From NCBI RefSeq assembly GCF_020526085.1, contig NZ_CP084874.1, positions 558,001 to 622,000 of the forward strand: DNA of 64,000 bases, written 5' to 3'. This document shows, one piece after another, positions 52,198 to 60,782 of this stretch. The first letter of the stretch is position 1, and each line of letters begins with the position of its first letter. Made by a program: the position numbers and the translations under genes. The notes under the pieces were generated by a model, which saw only the letters and a list, made by a program, of their open reading frames with translations, searched no databases and was not told where the DNA came from. The DNA comes from Klebsiella africana (GTDB lineage Bacteria > Pseudomonadota > Gammaproteobacteria > Enterobacterales > Enterobacteriaceae).

Positions 52198-52608
52198 ATG
52201 AAATTTATGACCCGTATTGCCTTCGCCGCGCTGTTGACCACCGGCTTCTCTGTTACGGCACAGGCCGCGGACGTACAGGCGGCACCAGCACCGGCGCAGG
52301 ATCCTATTGTTCAGCACTTAAAACTCACCAACGATCAGGTTGCGAAAATTAAAAACCTGCATCAGCAGCTGGAAAATAATGTTCAGCAGATTTCACAGCA
52401 AGACATTAAAGATGGCACATTGATTAACGTGATTGATTCCGGAAAATGGGATGAGAAAGCGGTCAAAGATCAGCTGGCGGCCTTCAGCAAGATTGATCAG
52501 CAGGTACGTTATTACCGCGTGAAGTACTATTTTGAAGTGAATCAGGTACTGACGCCGGAGCAGCGCACCCAGGTGAAAAAAGATCTTGCCGACGCGCTGG
52601 GTGAATAA
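52198..52608 (+). CDS. Spy/CpxP-like periplasmic protein
   Basis: 136 residues with a Sec signal peptide (MKFMTRIAF..., cleavage after AQA at 23). Two LTxxQ motifs mark the Spy/CpxP/ZraP family: LTNDQ at 43-47 and LTPEQ at 118-122. The family includes chaperones of periplasmic proteins and stress sensors. It is short and helical, as expected. A Cpx-type box upstream supports an envelope-stress role. Monocistronic with a terminator. Confidence 0.75.
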   Translation: MKFMTRIAFAALLTTGFSVTAQAADVQAAPAPAQDPIVQHLKLTNDQVAKIKNLHQQLENNVQQISQQDIKDGTLINVIDSGKWDEKAVKDQLAAFSKIDQQVRYYRVKYYFEVNQVLTPEQRTQVKKDLADALGE

Positions 52609-52612
52609 TGCC

Positions 52613-52638
52613 ATCGGCCCCTTTCGGGGCCGATTTTT
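52613..52638 (+). terminator. Terminator after the Spy-like gene
   Basis: ATCGGCCCC-TTT-CGGGGCCGAT then TTTT, 4 bases after the stop. Confidence 0.9.
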
Positions 52639-52679
52639 CATTAGCTATAAGCGAAAATTAATCCATCCATTTTGCCGTT

Positions 52680-52847
52680 TCAGGCGAGGCTCTCTTCATC
52701 TCGCAGGCGAATCTCAGCTTCGGCAACAATGGCTTCCAGTTCGCTTAGCATCTCATCATAACCAAAGCCGGTGGTTCCGGCGGCTTCCGGCTGCGTCGGG
52801 GTTAACGGCGTTGGTGACGCCTTTTTACTGTTTTTCTTTTTACTCAC
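52680..52847 (-). CDS. yhaL: YhaL, small protein of 55 residues
   Basis: A GTG-initiated frame at 52847, preceded by GGAG, encodes 55 residues. The N terminus is Lys-rich (MSKKKNSKKASP) and the second half, FGYDEMLSELEAIVAEAEIR, closely matches E. coli YhaL (54 residues; FGYEEMLSELEAIV). It lies 24 bases after yhaK, as in E. coli. Function unknown; the helical half superficially resembles the small subunit of exonuclease VII. Confidence 0.9.
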   Translation of the reverse strand: MSKKKNSKKASPTPLTPTQPEAAGTTGFGYDEMLSELEAIVAEAEIRLRDEESLA

Positions 52848-52871
52848 TGACTGACTCCATCACTTCCGTTG

Positions 52872-53573
52872 TTACACCGGTAAATCTATCAGCAAAGCGC
52901 GCAGCGGCGTATCGGCGACGAGGGTAATGTTAGCTTCGTCACGAATAAATGCGCCGTCACCGCAGGTGAGAGCCTGCTTTTGTTGTTCCTGCGCGACGGC
53001 ATGGACGGTGCCGTGGATCGACTGCAGGTAGGCGCGTGGACCATGCAATTGCACGTTGATCTGCTCACCTTTCTCCAGCGCGATATGATAGACCCAGGCC
53101 TGCTGGCGAAGCTGAAGGCTGTTGTTCCCACCCTCCGGGGAGGCCAGCAGCTGCAGCGGCGCGTCGGCGACGTCGATTTTCTGCAACAGCGGGTTTTCCC
53201 GCTGCGGGCAGGCATCAAGCCACAGCTGCATCCGCGTTAACGACTGCTCTTTACTCAGATTGTGCTCGCTATAGCTCACGCCAGGCTGGGTGGCGATCAG
53301 CAGCGCTTCACCGGCTTTGGCCTGCACATGGTTGCCGTCGCTGTCGCGATACTCCGCTTCGCCTTCGAGGATCAGGTTCAGGATATCGACTTTTGGATAA
53401 GTCCTGGCCTGAAACGAGGCGCCTGGCGCCAGCACTTCCTGGTTGAGGACGCGCAAGGACGCGAAACCCAGTAATTTCGGGTCGAAGTAGTGGCCAAAGG
53501 AGAAGGTGTAGCGGGCCTGCAGCCAGCCGAAGTCTGCTTGTCCGCATTGTTTGGCTGTTCGGGTAGTAATCAT
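52872..53573 (-). CDS. yhaK: YhaK, pirin-like bicupin protein
   Basis: 233 residues with a double cupin fold. In E. coli YhaK is a cytoplasmic redox-sensitive pirin-related protein. N terminus MITTRTAKQCGQADFGW, and cupin metal positions are degenerate (FGHYFDP near 25; CP near 117). Co-transcribed with yhaL and opposite to the regulator yhaJ. Confidence 0.92.
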   Translation of the reverse strand: MITTRTAKQCGQADFGWLQARYTFSFGHYFDPKLLGFASLRVLNQEVLAPGASFQARTYPKVDILNLILEGEAEYRDSDGNHVQAKAGEALLIATQPGVSYSEHNLSKEQSLTRMQLWLDACPQRENPLLQKIDVADAPLQLLASPEGGNNSLQLRQQAWVYHIALEKGEQINVQLHGPRAYLQSIHGTVHAVAQEQQKQALTCGDGAFIRDEANITLVADTPLRALLIDLPV

Positions 53574-53677
53574 GTTCTTGACCTCTCTTTACACTAAATC
53601 AATGGTAAAGGTATGGACGCTGTATTGTTAGCCAGATATTCTGCCCGGTATGTTCAAATTTCCTGAATGAGAAAGCG

Positions 53678-54574
53678 ATGGCCAAAGAGAGAGCATTAAC
53701 GCTGGAAGCGTTACGCGTGATGGATGCGATCGACCGGCGCGGAAGCTTCGCTGCCGCGGCTGATGAGCTGGGACGCGTGCCTTCCGCCCTGAGCTATACC
53801 ATGCAAAAACTGGAGGAGGAGCTGGACGTGGTGCTGTTTGACCGCTCAGGTCATCGCACGAAGTTCACTAACGTCGGAAGAATGCTGCTGGAGCGCGGGC
53901 GCGTGCTGCTTGAAGCGGCGGATAAACTCACCACCGATGCTGAAGCCCTGTCGCGCGGCTGGGAAACCCACCTGACGATTGTTACCGAAGCGCTGGTGCC
54001 CACTCCGGATCTGTTTCCGCTAATTGAAAAACTGGCGGCTAAATCCAACACCCAGCTGTCGATTATCACTGAGGTGCTGGCCGGCGCCTGGGAGCGGCTG
54101 GAGCAGGGGCGGGCGGATATTGTTGTCGCGCCGGATATGCATTTTCGTTCCTCCTCAGAGATTAACTCCCGCAAACTCTATTCGGTGTTGAGCGTCTACG
54201 TCGCGGCGCCGGACCATCCGATCCATCAGGAGCCGGAGCCGCTCTCTGAGGTTACCCGCGTAAAATACCGCGGCGTCGCGGTGGCGGATACTGCGCGCGA
54301 GCGGCCCGTCCTCACCGTCCAGCTACTGGATAAACAGCCGCGCTTAACGGTGAGTACGATAGAAGATAAACGTCAGGCGCTGCTGGCCGGTTTAGGCGTG
54401 GCAACCATGCCCTATCCGCTGGTGGAGAAGGATATTGCCGAAGGGCGTTTACGGGTCGTCAGCCCGGAATACACTAATGAAATTGACATTATCATGGCCT
54501 GGCGGCGGGACAGCATGGGCGAAGCGAAGTCCTGGTGCCTGCGTGAGATCCCCAAGCTGTTTGCCGGCAGATAG
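53678..54574 (+). CDS. yhaJ: LysR-family regulator YhaJ
   Basis: 298 residues. N-terminal winged helix (ALRVMDAIDRRGSFAAAADELG, VPSALSYTMQKLEEELD) and C-terminal effector domain. In E. coli YhaJ activates yqjF and senses dinitrotoluene-type or quinone stress. Its relatives yhaK and, further along, yqjF are here. Divergent from yhaK by 104 bp, the usual arrangement for a LysR regulator. Confidence 0.94.
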   Translation: MAKERALTLEALRVMDAIDRRGSFAAAADELGRVPSALSYTMQKLEEELDVVLFDRSGHRTKFTNVGRMLLERGRVLLEAADKLTTDAEALSRGWETHLTIVTEALVPTPDLFPLIEKLAAKSNTQLSIITEVLAGAWERLEQGRADIVVAPDMHFRSSSEINSRKLYSVLSVYVAAPDHPIHQEPEPLSEVTRVKYRGVAVADTARERPVLTVQLLDKQPRLTVSTIEDKRQALLAGLGVATMPYPLVEKDIAEGRLRVVSPEYTNEIDIIMAWRRDSMGEAKSWCLREIPKLFAGR

Positions 54575-54583
54575 GATGAAGAC

Positions 54584-54607
54584 GCTCCTCCCGCAAGCGG
54601 GAGGAGC
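54584..54607. terminator. Perfect hairpin between convergent yhaJ and yhaH
   Basis: GCTCCTCCCGC and GCGGGAGGAGC, an 11-bp stem with an AA loop. No long U-tract. Confidence 0.7.
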
Positions 54608-54614
54608 AGGAAGA

Positions 54615-54983
54615 TTAGTAGGAAAAAGGTTTCGGATCGGGCCCGAAGCGATTATTGCCCTCAGTGCCGCGCTGGCAGTTAAAGATCAGGATCACCAGCC
54701 AACCGATGACCGGGATCAACAGCAGCAGCAGCCACCAGGCCGAACGATCGGTGTCGTGCAGACGACGAAACTGCACCGCCCACCACGGTAAAAAGATCAG
54801 TACGCCATAGATAGTGGTCAGAATGCCTTCGCCGCCCGCCCGCTGCCAGCCCAGCATTTTATCGATGATGCTCAGTACACCGGTCAGGATGAGGTTGACC
54901 AGAATAAACATCCAGTACTCTTTGCGCCGCGCACGGCCGCCAAATCCTATATAGTTTTTTAATACCTTGAGATACCAGTCCAT
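54615..54983 (-). CDS. yhaH: YhaH, DUF805 membrane protein
   Basis: 122 residues with three hydrophobic segments, about 24-45, 53-75 and 88-108. DUF805 family, motif FGGRARRKEYWMF near 14 and RRLHDTDRSAWW near 79. Function unknown. Close homologue of E. coli YhaH. Confidence 0.92.
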   Translation of the reverse strand: MDWYLKVLKNYIGFGGRARRKEYWMFILVNLILTGVLSIIDKMLGWQRAGGEGILTTIYGVLIFLPWWAVQFRRLHDTDRSAWWLLLLLIPVIGWLVILIFNCQRGTEGNNRFGPDPKPFSY

Positions 54984-55109
54984 TTCTACGCCTCAATTAA
55001 CCGTCAATCACTTGTTTTTTAAGCGATCGCAATAAGAATAGACGTGAATGAATGGTGGGTAAATATCTGTTTTCTGAATTATTGGGCGCCATCACTGGCG
55101 CCCGACAGA

Positions 55110-56096
55110 TCAACGGAAGCGCTGATCGCGACCGTGCGGTTCGCTGAGATCCTGCTGCGGTCCTATGGAGATAATACCGGTAGGATTAATGGTTTTATGG
55201 CTGCGATAATAGTGGTGACGGATATGCGGAAAACTTACCGTTTCGGCGATCCCTGGCATCTGGTAGATGTCGCGCAGGAAACCGTACAGATTGAGGTAAT
55301 CGCTGATGCGCCGTTTATCGCATTTAAAATGGGTCACATACACTGGGTCGAAGCGTACCAGCGTTGTCCACAGGCGAATGTCGGCTTCTGTTAGCTGATT
55401 ACCCGTCAGGTAGCGATGCTGACCGAGGATCTGCTCCAGCCGTTCCAGCGAGGTAAAGACCGCATCCACCGCTTCGTCGTAAGCTTGCTGGCTGGTGGCA
55501 AAGCCGGCTTTATACACGCCGTTGTTGACGTTGTCATAGATCCAGCCGTTCAGTTCATCGATTTGTTCCCGCAGCGCTGGCGGGTAGTAATCTCCGGCCC
55601 GGGCGCCAAGGCCATCGAAGGCGGTATTAAACATACGGATGATTTCTGCCGACTCATTGCTAACGATGGTCTGCTGTTTTTTATCCCACAGCACCGGCAC
55701 GGTCACGCGTCCGGTGTAGTGCGGGTCGGCGTGAAGATACAGCTGATAGAGAAAATCATGCTGGTAGAGGGTATCGCCGGTGGCTTCCGGGAAGCTGTCG
55801 TCAAAGGTCCAGCCGTTTTCCAGCATCAGCGGATTGACCACGGAGACGGGGAGAAAAGGCTCCAGCCCTTTCAGTTTACGCATGATTAACGTGCGATGCG
55901 CCCACGGGCAGGCGAGAGAGACGTACAGATGATAGCGATCTTTTTCCGCCGCGAATCCCCCTTCGCCACTCGGGCCGGCCGCGCCATCGGCGGTGAGCCA
56001 GTTGCGGAAGGCGGAAACGGAACGCTTAAAACGCCCACCGGTGGATTTTGTGTCATACCAGGTATCCTGCCAGACGCCGTCGACTAATTGTCCCAT
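55110..56096 (-). CDS. yqjG: Glutathionyl-hydroquinone reductase YqjG
   Basis: YqjG reduces glutathionyl-hydroquinones, a Xi-class glutathione transferase. 328 residues. The catalytic cysteine is in LACPWAHR near residue 63. C-terminal helical GST domain, with NQLTEADIRLWTTLVRFDPVY near 245. Near-identical to E. coli YqjG. Downstream of yqjF; GGAGGA upstream of the ATG. Confidence 0.95.
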   Translation of the reverse strand: MGQLVDGVWQDTWYDTKSTGGRFKRSVSAFRNWLTADGAAGPSGEGGFAAEKDRYHLYVSLACPWAHRTLIMRKLKGLEPFLPVSVVNPLMLENGWTFDDSFPEATGDTLYQHDFLYQLYLHADPHYTGRVTVPVLWDKKQQTIVSNESAEIIRMFNTAFDGLGARAGDYYPPALREQIDELNGWIYDNVNNGVYKAGFATSQQAYDEAVDAVFTSLERLEQILGQHRYLTGNQLTEADIRLWTTLVRFDPVYVTHFKCDKRRISDYLNLYGFLRDIYQMPGIAETVSFPHIRHHYYRSHKTINPTGIISIGPQQDLSEPHGRDQRFR

Positions 56097-56125
56097 CTTT
56101 GCTCCTCCTTCAGACTACAGATAGC

Positions 56126-56153
56126 AAAAGCGAGGAGTGGTCTCCTCGCTTTT
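56126..56153 (-). terminator. Hairpin between yqjF and yqjG
   Basis: Read leftward, AAAAGCGAGGAG / CTCCTCGCTTTT gives a 12-bp stem with a 4-nt loop and a U-tract. It should reduce read-through from yqjF into yqjG. Confidence 0.8.
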
Positions 56154-56180
56154 TTCATTCATTCATTCAGTATAGTGCGC

Positions 56181-56573
56181 TTACCATTTCTTATTCAGTA
56201 CACGGTCGATACTGAATGCGCCTGGTCCGGTGATGGCCAGTAACAGGTAACCGCCCGCGATGGTCAGGTTTTTCATGAACATCAGAGAGTTCACGCCTTC
56301 CGCAAAGTTGCTATGGAACAGGAACGCGGTCAGCAGCGTAAAGCCTGCGGTAAACAGCGCTGTGGTACGGGTCAGGAAACCGAACAGAATCGCTAAACCG
56401 CCACCGAATTCAAGCAGGATGGTCAGTGGCAGCAGTGCTCCCGGCACGCCCATGGCCTCCATATACTGCTGGGTTCCGGCGTAACCGGTGATTTTGCCCC
56501 ATCCTGCAGTGATAAACAGAATCGGCATCAGAATACGCGCTACCAATACACCAACATCTTCTAATTTTTTCAT
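56181..56573 (-). CDS. yqjF: DoxX-family membrane protein YqjF
   Basis: 130 residues with four hydrophobic segments (about 10-26, 47-65, 70-88, 102-120), DoxX/SURF4 family. E. coli yqjF is induced by YhaJ with nitroaromatic or quinone compounds. Motifs FITAGWGKITGY near 20 and LFGFLTR near 62. Confidence 0.92.
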   Translation of the reverse strand: MKKLEDVGVLVARILMPILFITAGWGKITGYAGTQQYMEAMGVPGALLPLTILLEFGGGLAILFGFLTRTTALFTAGFTLLTAFLFHSNFAEGVNSLMFMKNLTIAGGYLLLAITGPGAFSIDRVLNKKW

Positions 56574-56928
56574 TTCTTACTCCAGAAAACCCAAAGGGCG
56601 GCGGTTTTGTTTTTTAGTGCAATCCCGCGTAGTTACGCGGTATCGCTGTCGATGGAGAGGATAGTAGCGAGGCGGAGAGGGAATTGTTAGCAAGGAAAAC
56701 TGTAGATCTTTTTCAAAGATTCTGAGCAAGCAGTGCGGGGAGAGGCAAACTATCCGGCAGCGATGGGTAACCAGCCGGCCGATAGGGAATGGGCCGATCT
56801 CAATCGACAGGACTATAAAGGCAAGTTAACCGCTTGTTGCGGCGACAGCGCAGGTGGTCGTGAATAGTATTATCTGGCAGGGAAACGGCAGAACGGGGCG
56901 CGAGAAAAAGCGCCCGCGCCCTGAGCCG
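56574..56928. other. 355-bp gap upstream of yqjF, downstream of yqjK
   Basis: The proximal 100 bases presumably hold the yqjF promoter and YhaJ target; no consensus site stands out. The rest, including a hairpin-like GCGCCCGCGCCCTGAG stretch before yqjK's stop, shows no convincing gene. A 34-codon ATG frame at 56763-56867 has no ribosome site and was not called. Confidence 0.4.
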
Positions 56929-57222
56929 CTAGCGGGCTGACTGACGCAGGATCCCACGAACCATTCGCCAGGTGCTCCACAGTCCGAGTCCGCGTTTGGT
57001 CCAGCGCATTAAAAAGTGTGGGTGACGTACGGACCAGACGGCCATCAGACCGCTGCCAACCATCAGCCACGAACGTAAACTCAGCAGCGTATGCCAGCCG
57101 CGATCGAGGGGCGCAGTCGCCTCCAGCCAGTGGCGACGACAGGCGCTCAGCTCCAGACGTTGCTGCTGGATCTGGCGCAACAGCAGCGCCTTTTGCCGTT
57201 CACGCTCCTGTCGGCCATTCAT
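56929..57222 (-). CDS. yqjK: YqjK family protein
   Basis: 97 residues, basic, with an N-terminal helical stretch (RQERERQKALLLRQIQQQR) and a moderately hydrophobic segment near 46-62. Function unknown. Its ATG overlaps the yqjE stop by 4 bases (ATGA), so the two are coupled. Confidence 0.9.
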   Translation of the reverse strand: MNGRQERERQKALLLRQIQQQRLELSACRRHWLEATAPLDRGWHTLLSLRSWLMVGSGLMAVWSVRHPHFLMRWTKRGLGLWSTWRMVRGILRQSAR

Positions 57223-57617
57223 GGTTTATCGTCCTCCAGAAGGGAACGGTCGTTCTCCAGTTCTTTACGCGTCAGACGCAGCAGCGTGGAGCGGCGCGCC
57301 TTACGTAGGGTAAGGATACCCACGATCGCGGCGGCGAGAAGCAGAACGACGGTGGTGGCGATCATGACGTGCAGGCGGTACTGGGCATCAACGGCCCAGA
57401 TAACCAGCACCAGCAGACTCATGAGGCCAAACGCGGCAAACAGCAGCGTCAGTCCGGTCATGATCAGCAGCTGGAAGAGGTTGGCTTTCTCCTCCTCCAG
57501 TTCCACGACGACCAGGCGCAACCGCGTTTCCACCATTTCGACCAGCAGCGTAACAATACGCTGGCCAATGGAAAAAACGCGCTGACCCGGCCCCTGCGTG
57601 TGTTGAGTATTCGCCAT
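57219..57617 (-). CDS. yqjE: YqjE, phage-holin-like membrane protein
   Basis: 132 residues. DUF1469 (putative actinobacterial holin-X type) family. Two membrane segments at about 48-70 and 78-100 follow the amphipathic EMVETRLRLVVVELEEEKANL. Start ATG 57617 (MANTQHTQ), 2 bases after yqjD; the open frame to 57686 is not conserved. In E. coli part of the yqjCDEK operon with the ribosome-anchoring YqjD. Confidence 0.92.
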   Translation of the reverse strand: MANTQHTQGPGQRVFSIGQRIVTLLVEMVETRLRLVVVELEEEKANLFQLLIMTGLTLLFAAFGLMSLLVLVIWAVDAQYRLHVMIATTVVLLLAAAIVGILTLRKARRSTLLRLTRKELENDRSLLEDDKP

Positions 57618-57619
57618 AA

Positions 57620-57925
57620 TCAGCGACGCGACAGCAGGACACCCAGCACCAGCCCGACGGCGGCACCAATCCCGACTCCAGTCCACGGATTTTCGCGAAC
57701 ATAATCATCCGCCCGGGCGGCGGTTTCACGCGTTTGACGCAGAATCGCCTCGCTGGTTTCCCCCAGGCGGGCGCGACTCTCTTTCAGCGCGCTTTCGGCT
57801 TTACTGCGCAGTTTACCCATTTCTTCTTTCGATTTATCCGCCGAGGAGTTCAGCACTTCCTCCAGGGTATCCGCCAGCGTTTTCAGTTCTGCACGAAGGT
57901 CGTCAGTCACATTTTCTTTAGCCAT
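57620..57925 (-). CDS. yqjD: YqjD, membrane-anchored ribosome-binding protein
   Basis: 101 residues, DUF883 (ElaB/YgaM/YqjD) family. An N-terminal coiled helical part, then a C-terminal transmembrane segment GVGIGAAVGLVLGVLL with RR at the end. In E. coli it anchors 70S/100S ribosomes to the inner membrane in stationary phase and is RpoS-dependent. GGAGAAC upstream of the ATG. Confidence 0.93.
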   Translation of the reverse strand: MAKENVTDDLRAELKTLADTLEEVLNSSADKSKEEMGKLRSKAESALKESRARLGETSEAILRQTRETAARADDYVRENPWTGVGIGAAVGLVLGVLLSRR

Positions 57926-57970
57926 GTCGTTCTCCTGTAGCGTGGTCCGTGTTGCGAAAGTTAATGGTGA

Positions 57971-58339
57971 TTAGTAATCCCGAGACTCCAGCGTTTTCAA
58001 CTCCTGTTGCGCTTCATTGAGTTTATGCTGGCGTTTATTGATCTTGTCCGCATCGCCTTTCTTCCGGGCTTCCTGCAGATCGCGCTGACGTTCAGCGATC
58101 TCTTCCCGCTGTTTGGCAATTTTTTGCTGATGATCGGCTTTGAGTTTACTGTCGCTGCAGTTCTCCCGTACCTGACGGAGCGCGGTGTTTAGCCCATCAA
58201 TGCGACTTTGATTGTGATGCTTTTCGGCATAGCTGATCTCTCGTTGAATATCCTGCTCTTTTTCCTGGCAGGGAGAGGCGGCTATGGCGCTGGCGCTAAG
58301 TGAAGTCAGGGCCAAAAGCAGAGCGATGCGGTGTTTCAT
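57971..58339 (-). CDS. yqjC: YqjC, DUF1090 periplasmic protein
   Basis: 122 residues with a Sec signal peptide (MKHRIALLLALTSLSASAIA, cleavage after AIA near 20). The mature part is charged coiled-coil (QQKIAKQREEIAERQRDLQ). Two cysteines (near 23 and 60) may form a disulfide. Start ATG 58339 with AGGTAC upstream; the open frame to 58441 is spurious. Function unknown. Confidence 0.92.
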   Translation of the reverse strand: MKHRIALLLALTSLSASAIAASPCQEKEQDIQREISYAEKHHNQSRIDGLNTALRQVRENCSDSKLKADHQQKIAKQREEIAERQRDLQEARKKGDADKINKRQHKLNEAQQELKTLESRDY

Positions 58340-58488
58340 GGATAGTACCTTCCATTGTCTGAGGGTGTACCCGGAGGATATACCCGTTCCCGATGGTGAA
58401 CGGGAATGCGTTGATTCCCGCAGGATTAAGCATAGTAACAAATGCAGGAAACCACCAGACTGCGTAAAAAACGCAGTACGGCGGTAGT

Positions 58489-58872
58489 TTACCCGAGCCG
58501 ATGAGGCGCGTCGCGCAGACGGGATAACCAGGCGGTGGCCGAGTTATCGTCCTCCAGCAGGGCAATAATATAACCATGTGGCAGAGCGCGACCGAGGACC
58601 TCTTTCGCCGCCGCGCCCTGGGCGGTGGAATCAAACTTAATCAGCAGGCCATCTTTCTGCGGCGTGATGCTTTTAAAGCGGATGCCGTTGGCATCGAGGT
58701 GATGCCAGACGGAGAAGCCATCAGGCATGCTGACACCCTGTCCAACCGGACGGATCGCCAGCGTGGCCTCTTGCTGCTGCACCGCCAGACAGACCCATAA
58801 CAGCGCGCAGAGCACAAGAGAGCCACCCAGCAGCCAGCTCAGCTGGCGCAGGGAAGGGCGTTTTATGACCAT
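58489..58872 (-). CDS. mzrA: Modulator of EnvZ/OmpR, MzrA
   Basis: MzrA is a small inner-membrane protein that links CpxA/CpxR to EnvZ/OmpR. 127 residues: one membrane segment at about 13-33, then a periplasmic domain (SMPDGFSVWHHLDANGIRFKSI). Two ATGs lie at the yqjA stop: 58875 shares one base with the TAA, 58872 is next; family length favours 58872. Co-transcribed and coupled with yqjA. Confidence 0.92.
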   Translation of the reverse strand: MVIKRPSLRQLSWLLGGSLVLCALLWVCLAVQQQEATLAIRPVGQGVSMPDGFSVWHHLDANGIRFKSITPQKDGLLIKFDSTAQGAAAKEVLGRALPHGYIIALLEDDNSATAWLSRLRDAPHRLG

Positions 58873-58874
58873 CA

Positions 58875-59537
58875 TTAGCCCCGGCTTCTGTATTTTTTCT
58901 TCCACAGCACCACCAGCGAGCCGATCAGTCCGAAGACCAACAGCGCGACCGGCAGGAGCATCAGGCAGGACATCAGCTGATCTTCATACTTGAGGAATAC
59001 CGGAGTTTTGCCCAGCAGATAGCCCAGTGAGGTCAGGATGAGCACCCACAGCAGGCCGCTCATCCAGTTAAAGAACTGAAAGCGAGCGTTATTGAGGCCG
59101 GAAAGGCCGGCAATCGTCGGCAACAGCGTGCGCACGAAGGCGATAAAGCGGCCGATCAGCAGCGCGGAGAGGCCATGCTTATGAAACAGGTGATGCGCGC
59201 GCTGATGATAGTGAGAGGGCAGATGCGACAGCCAGTTTTGCACGATCCGCGTATTCCCCAGCCAGCGTCCCTGAATATAGCTCAGCCAACAGCCAAGGCT
59301 GGCGGCGGCGGTGAGCAGCAGTAAGGTTTCCGGAAAACCCATCGCCCCTTTGGCGATCAGCACGCCCACGAGCACAAGCAGACTATCCCCCGGCAAAAAC
59401 GCGGCAGGCAGTAACCCGTTCTCAAGAAACAAAATCATAAACAAGACAAAATACAGCATGCCAATCATGGAGGGATTCGCGAGCGTTTCGTAATCCTGAG
59501 CCCACAAGGCATTCAATAACTGGGTTAATAGTTCCAT
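58875..59537 (-). CDS. yqjA: DedA-family membrane protein YqjA
   Basis: 220 residues of the DedA family, involved in proton-dependent drug and alkaline tolerance and membrane lipid handling. About five membrane segments; the family motif FFLENGLLP near 36 carries the conserved Glu/Asp, and [15 protein letters not shown] near 130 carries the conserved arginines. In E. coli yqjA-mzrA is CpxR-activated. A CpxR-like site lies about 175 bp upstream. Confidence 0.95.
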   Translation of the reverse strand: MELLTQLLNALWAQDYETLANPSMIGMLYFVLFMILFLENGLLPAAFLPGDSLLVLVGVLIAKGAMGFPETLLLLTAAASLGCWLSYIQGRWLGNTRIVQNWLSHLPSHYHQRAHHLFHKHGLSALLIGRFIAFVRTLLPTIAGLSGLNNARFQFFNWMSGLLWVLILTSLGYLLGKTPVFLKYEDQLMSCLMLLPVALLVFGLIGSLVVLWKKKYRSRG

Positions 59538-59878
59538 TCACGATTCCTGGTACATCGGTTAACGGCACGTCTGAGCGCGTGGCATATAGGGCGACAAGGT
59601 TATTATGAGATTATGGTCGCGGCTTAGGCGCTCTGAACGCTTCCCTGTATAAAACTGAAGTAAGTAAAGACCTACCCCCAGAACGGCAAAATGCATCTAA
59701 TTGTAACAAATCACCTGACTTTACGTCAGAGAAATTGCAAGGTGTTGCTTGTTGATTTTGCTGATTGCAGCGGTGGGAGGCGAGAGGATTTACACAGGCT
59801 GACACTATATATGCTTTGCTTACTCCAGCCTGGATAGCAGGCAGGCGCGCCGGGGTTGCGCGCTGCTAAGATAAGAGC
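59538..59878. promoter_or_regulatory. yqjA upstream region / exuR downstream region
   Basis: 341 bases, no gene. On the leftward strand, GTAAAGTCAGGTGAT at 59724-59710 fits the CpxR consensus GTAAA-N5-GTAAA with two mismatches. CTGACTTTACGTCAG (59715-59729) is a palindrome around it. The exuR side contains a GC-rich hairpin (GCGCGCCGGGGTTGCGCGC). Confidence 0.5.
59710..59724 (-). promoter_or_regulatory. Candidate CpxR box before yqjA
   Basis: GTAAA-GTCAG-GTGAT on the minus strand, one of two CpxR-type sites in the window. E. coli yqjA-mzrA is a CpxR target, which supports it. Confidence 0.5.
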
Positions 59879-60655
59879 TTATTTTGCGCTGTTGGCCGCC
59901 GTATCGAGATGAACGACCGGGTTTTCTGCAAACAGATAGCGATCGGCATTAAATTCAAAGTCGTCGCTGGTTTCGTTAAACAACATTTGCTTGGTATTTT
60001 CCAGATGCTGCCACATGGCCAGCTTAGCGGCGTTCGGGTCTTTACGCAGCAGGGCCTTGAGGATCTGATCGTGATCGTCGCACCAGTTATCGACCGTGCG
60101 TAGATCGATATGCTCATGCAGCTTTTTCCAGTACGGGTTATGTACGCGCTGGGTCCACATCTTTTCCACAATCGCCGCCAGCGCGCTGTTCTGCGTGGCC
60201 AGGGCGACCTGGACGTGAAACTGCAGGTCCCACTCGGAGTCGCGGAAACATTTCTCGTTACGCGCTTTCTCCTGAATCTCCATTAGCTTCATGATGTCCT
60301 GCTTGGTCACCTGAGTGGCCGCAAATTCGGCGATATTGCTTTCTATGAGCTGCCGCGCCTGCAGCAGTTCAAAAGGGCCATAGTTGGCGAACTCAAGGCT
60401 TTCATCGGCCACTTGCTGGTATTTCGGATGGTTGGAGATGACATGAATACCCGACCCTTTGCGGACTTCGACATATCCTTCAACTTCCAGCATGATAATG
60501 GCTTCACGAACCACGGTGCGGCTGACGTTTTTTTCATCGGCGATAAAGCGCTCGGCGGGCAGCTTATCCCCTACAAGGTAGACACCTTGTTCGATGCGCG
60601 TCTTCAGTTCAGCAGCAAGCTGCTGATACAGACGGCGTGGTTCAATGATTTCCAT
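59879..60655 (-). CDS. exuR: Hexuronate regulator ExuR
   Basis: 258-residue GntR/FadR-type repressor of hexuronate genes (exuT, uxaCA, uxaB). Winged helix at about 15-70 ([25 protein letters not shown]), then the helical FCD effector domain, where glucuronate/galacturonate-derived ligands bind. Downstream of exuT with its own promoter space and a candidate self-operator. Confidence 0.96.
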   Translation of the reverse strand: MEIIEPRRLYQQLAAELKTRIEQGVYLVGDKLPAERFIADEKNVSRTVVREAIIMLEVEGYVEVRKGSGIHVISNHPKYQQVADESLEFANYGPFELLQARQLIESNIAEFAATQVTKQDIMKLMEIQEKARNEKCFRDSEWDLQFHVQVALATQNSALAAIVEKMWTQRVHNPYWKKLHEHIDLRTVDNWCDDHDQILKALLRKDPNAAKLAMWQHLENTKQMLFNETSDDFEFNADRYLFAENPVVHLDTAANSAK

Positions 60656-60686
60656 ATTCGCTCCCGCAAGATGGCGACAATATTCG

Positions 60687-60702
60687 ATTTGTTATACCAC
60701 TT
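60687..60702. promoter_or_regulatory. Candidate ExuR operator before exuR
   Basis: ATTTGTTATACCACTT is close to the ExuR/UxuR palindrome AAATTGGTATACCAATTT (read as AAGTGGTATAACAAAT on the other strand). Suggests autoregulation. Confidence 0.5.
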
Positions 60703-60731
60703 TTACGCGCTTTCCACCACTGGCAGGCATG

Positions 60732-60756
60732 AAAAAGCCGCCTGAACAGGCGGCTT
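60732..60756 (-). terminator. Terminator after exuT
   Basis: Read leftward, AAGCCGCCTG-TTCA-GGCGGCTT followed by TTTC, just after the exuT stop. Confidence 0.85.
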
Positions 60757-60782
60757 AATCAGCAGTCACATTCTCACTACGT

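Noticed and set aside
56763..56867. A 34-codon ATG frame between yqjF and yqjK
   Set aside because: No ribosome site and no recognisable protein pattern. Possibly degenerate remnant sequence.
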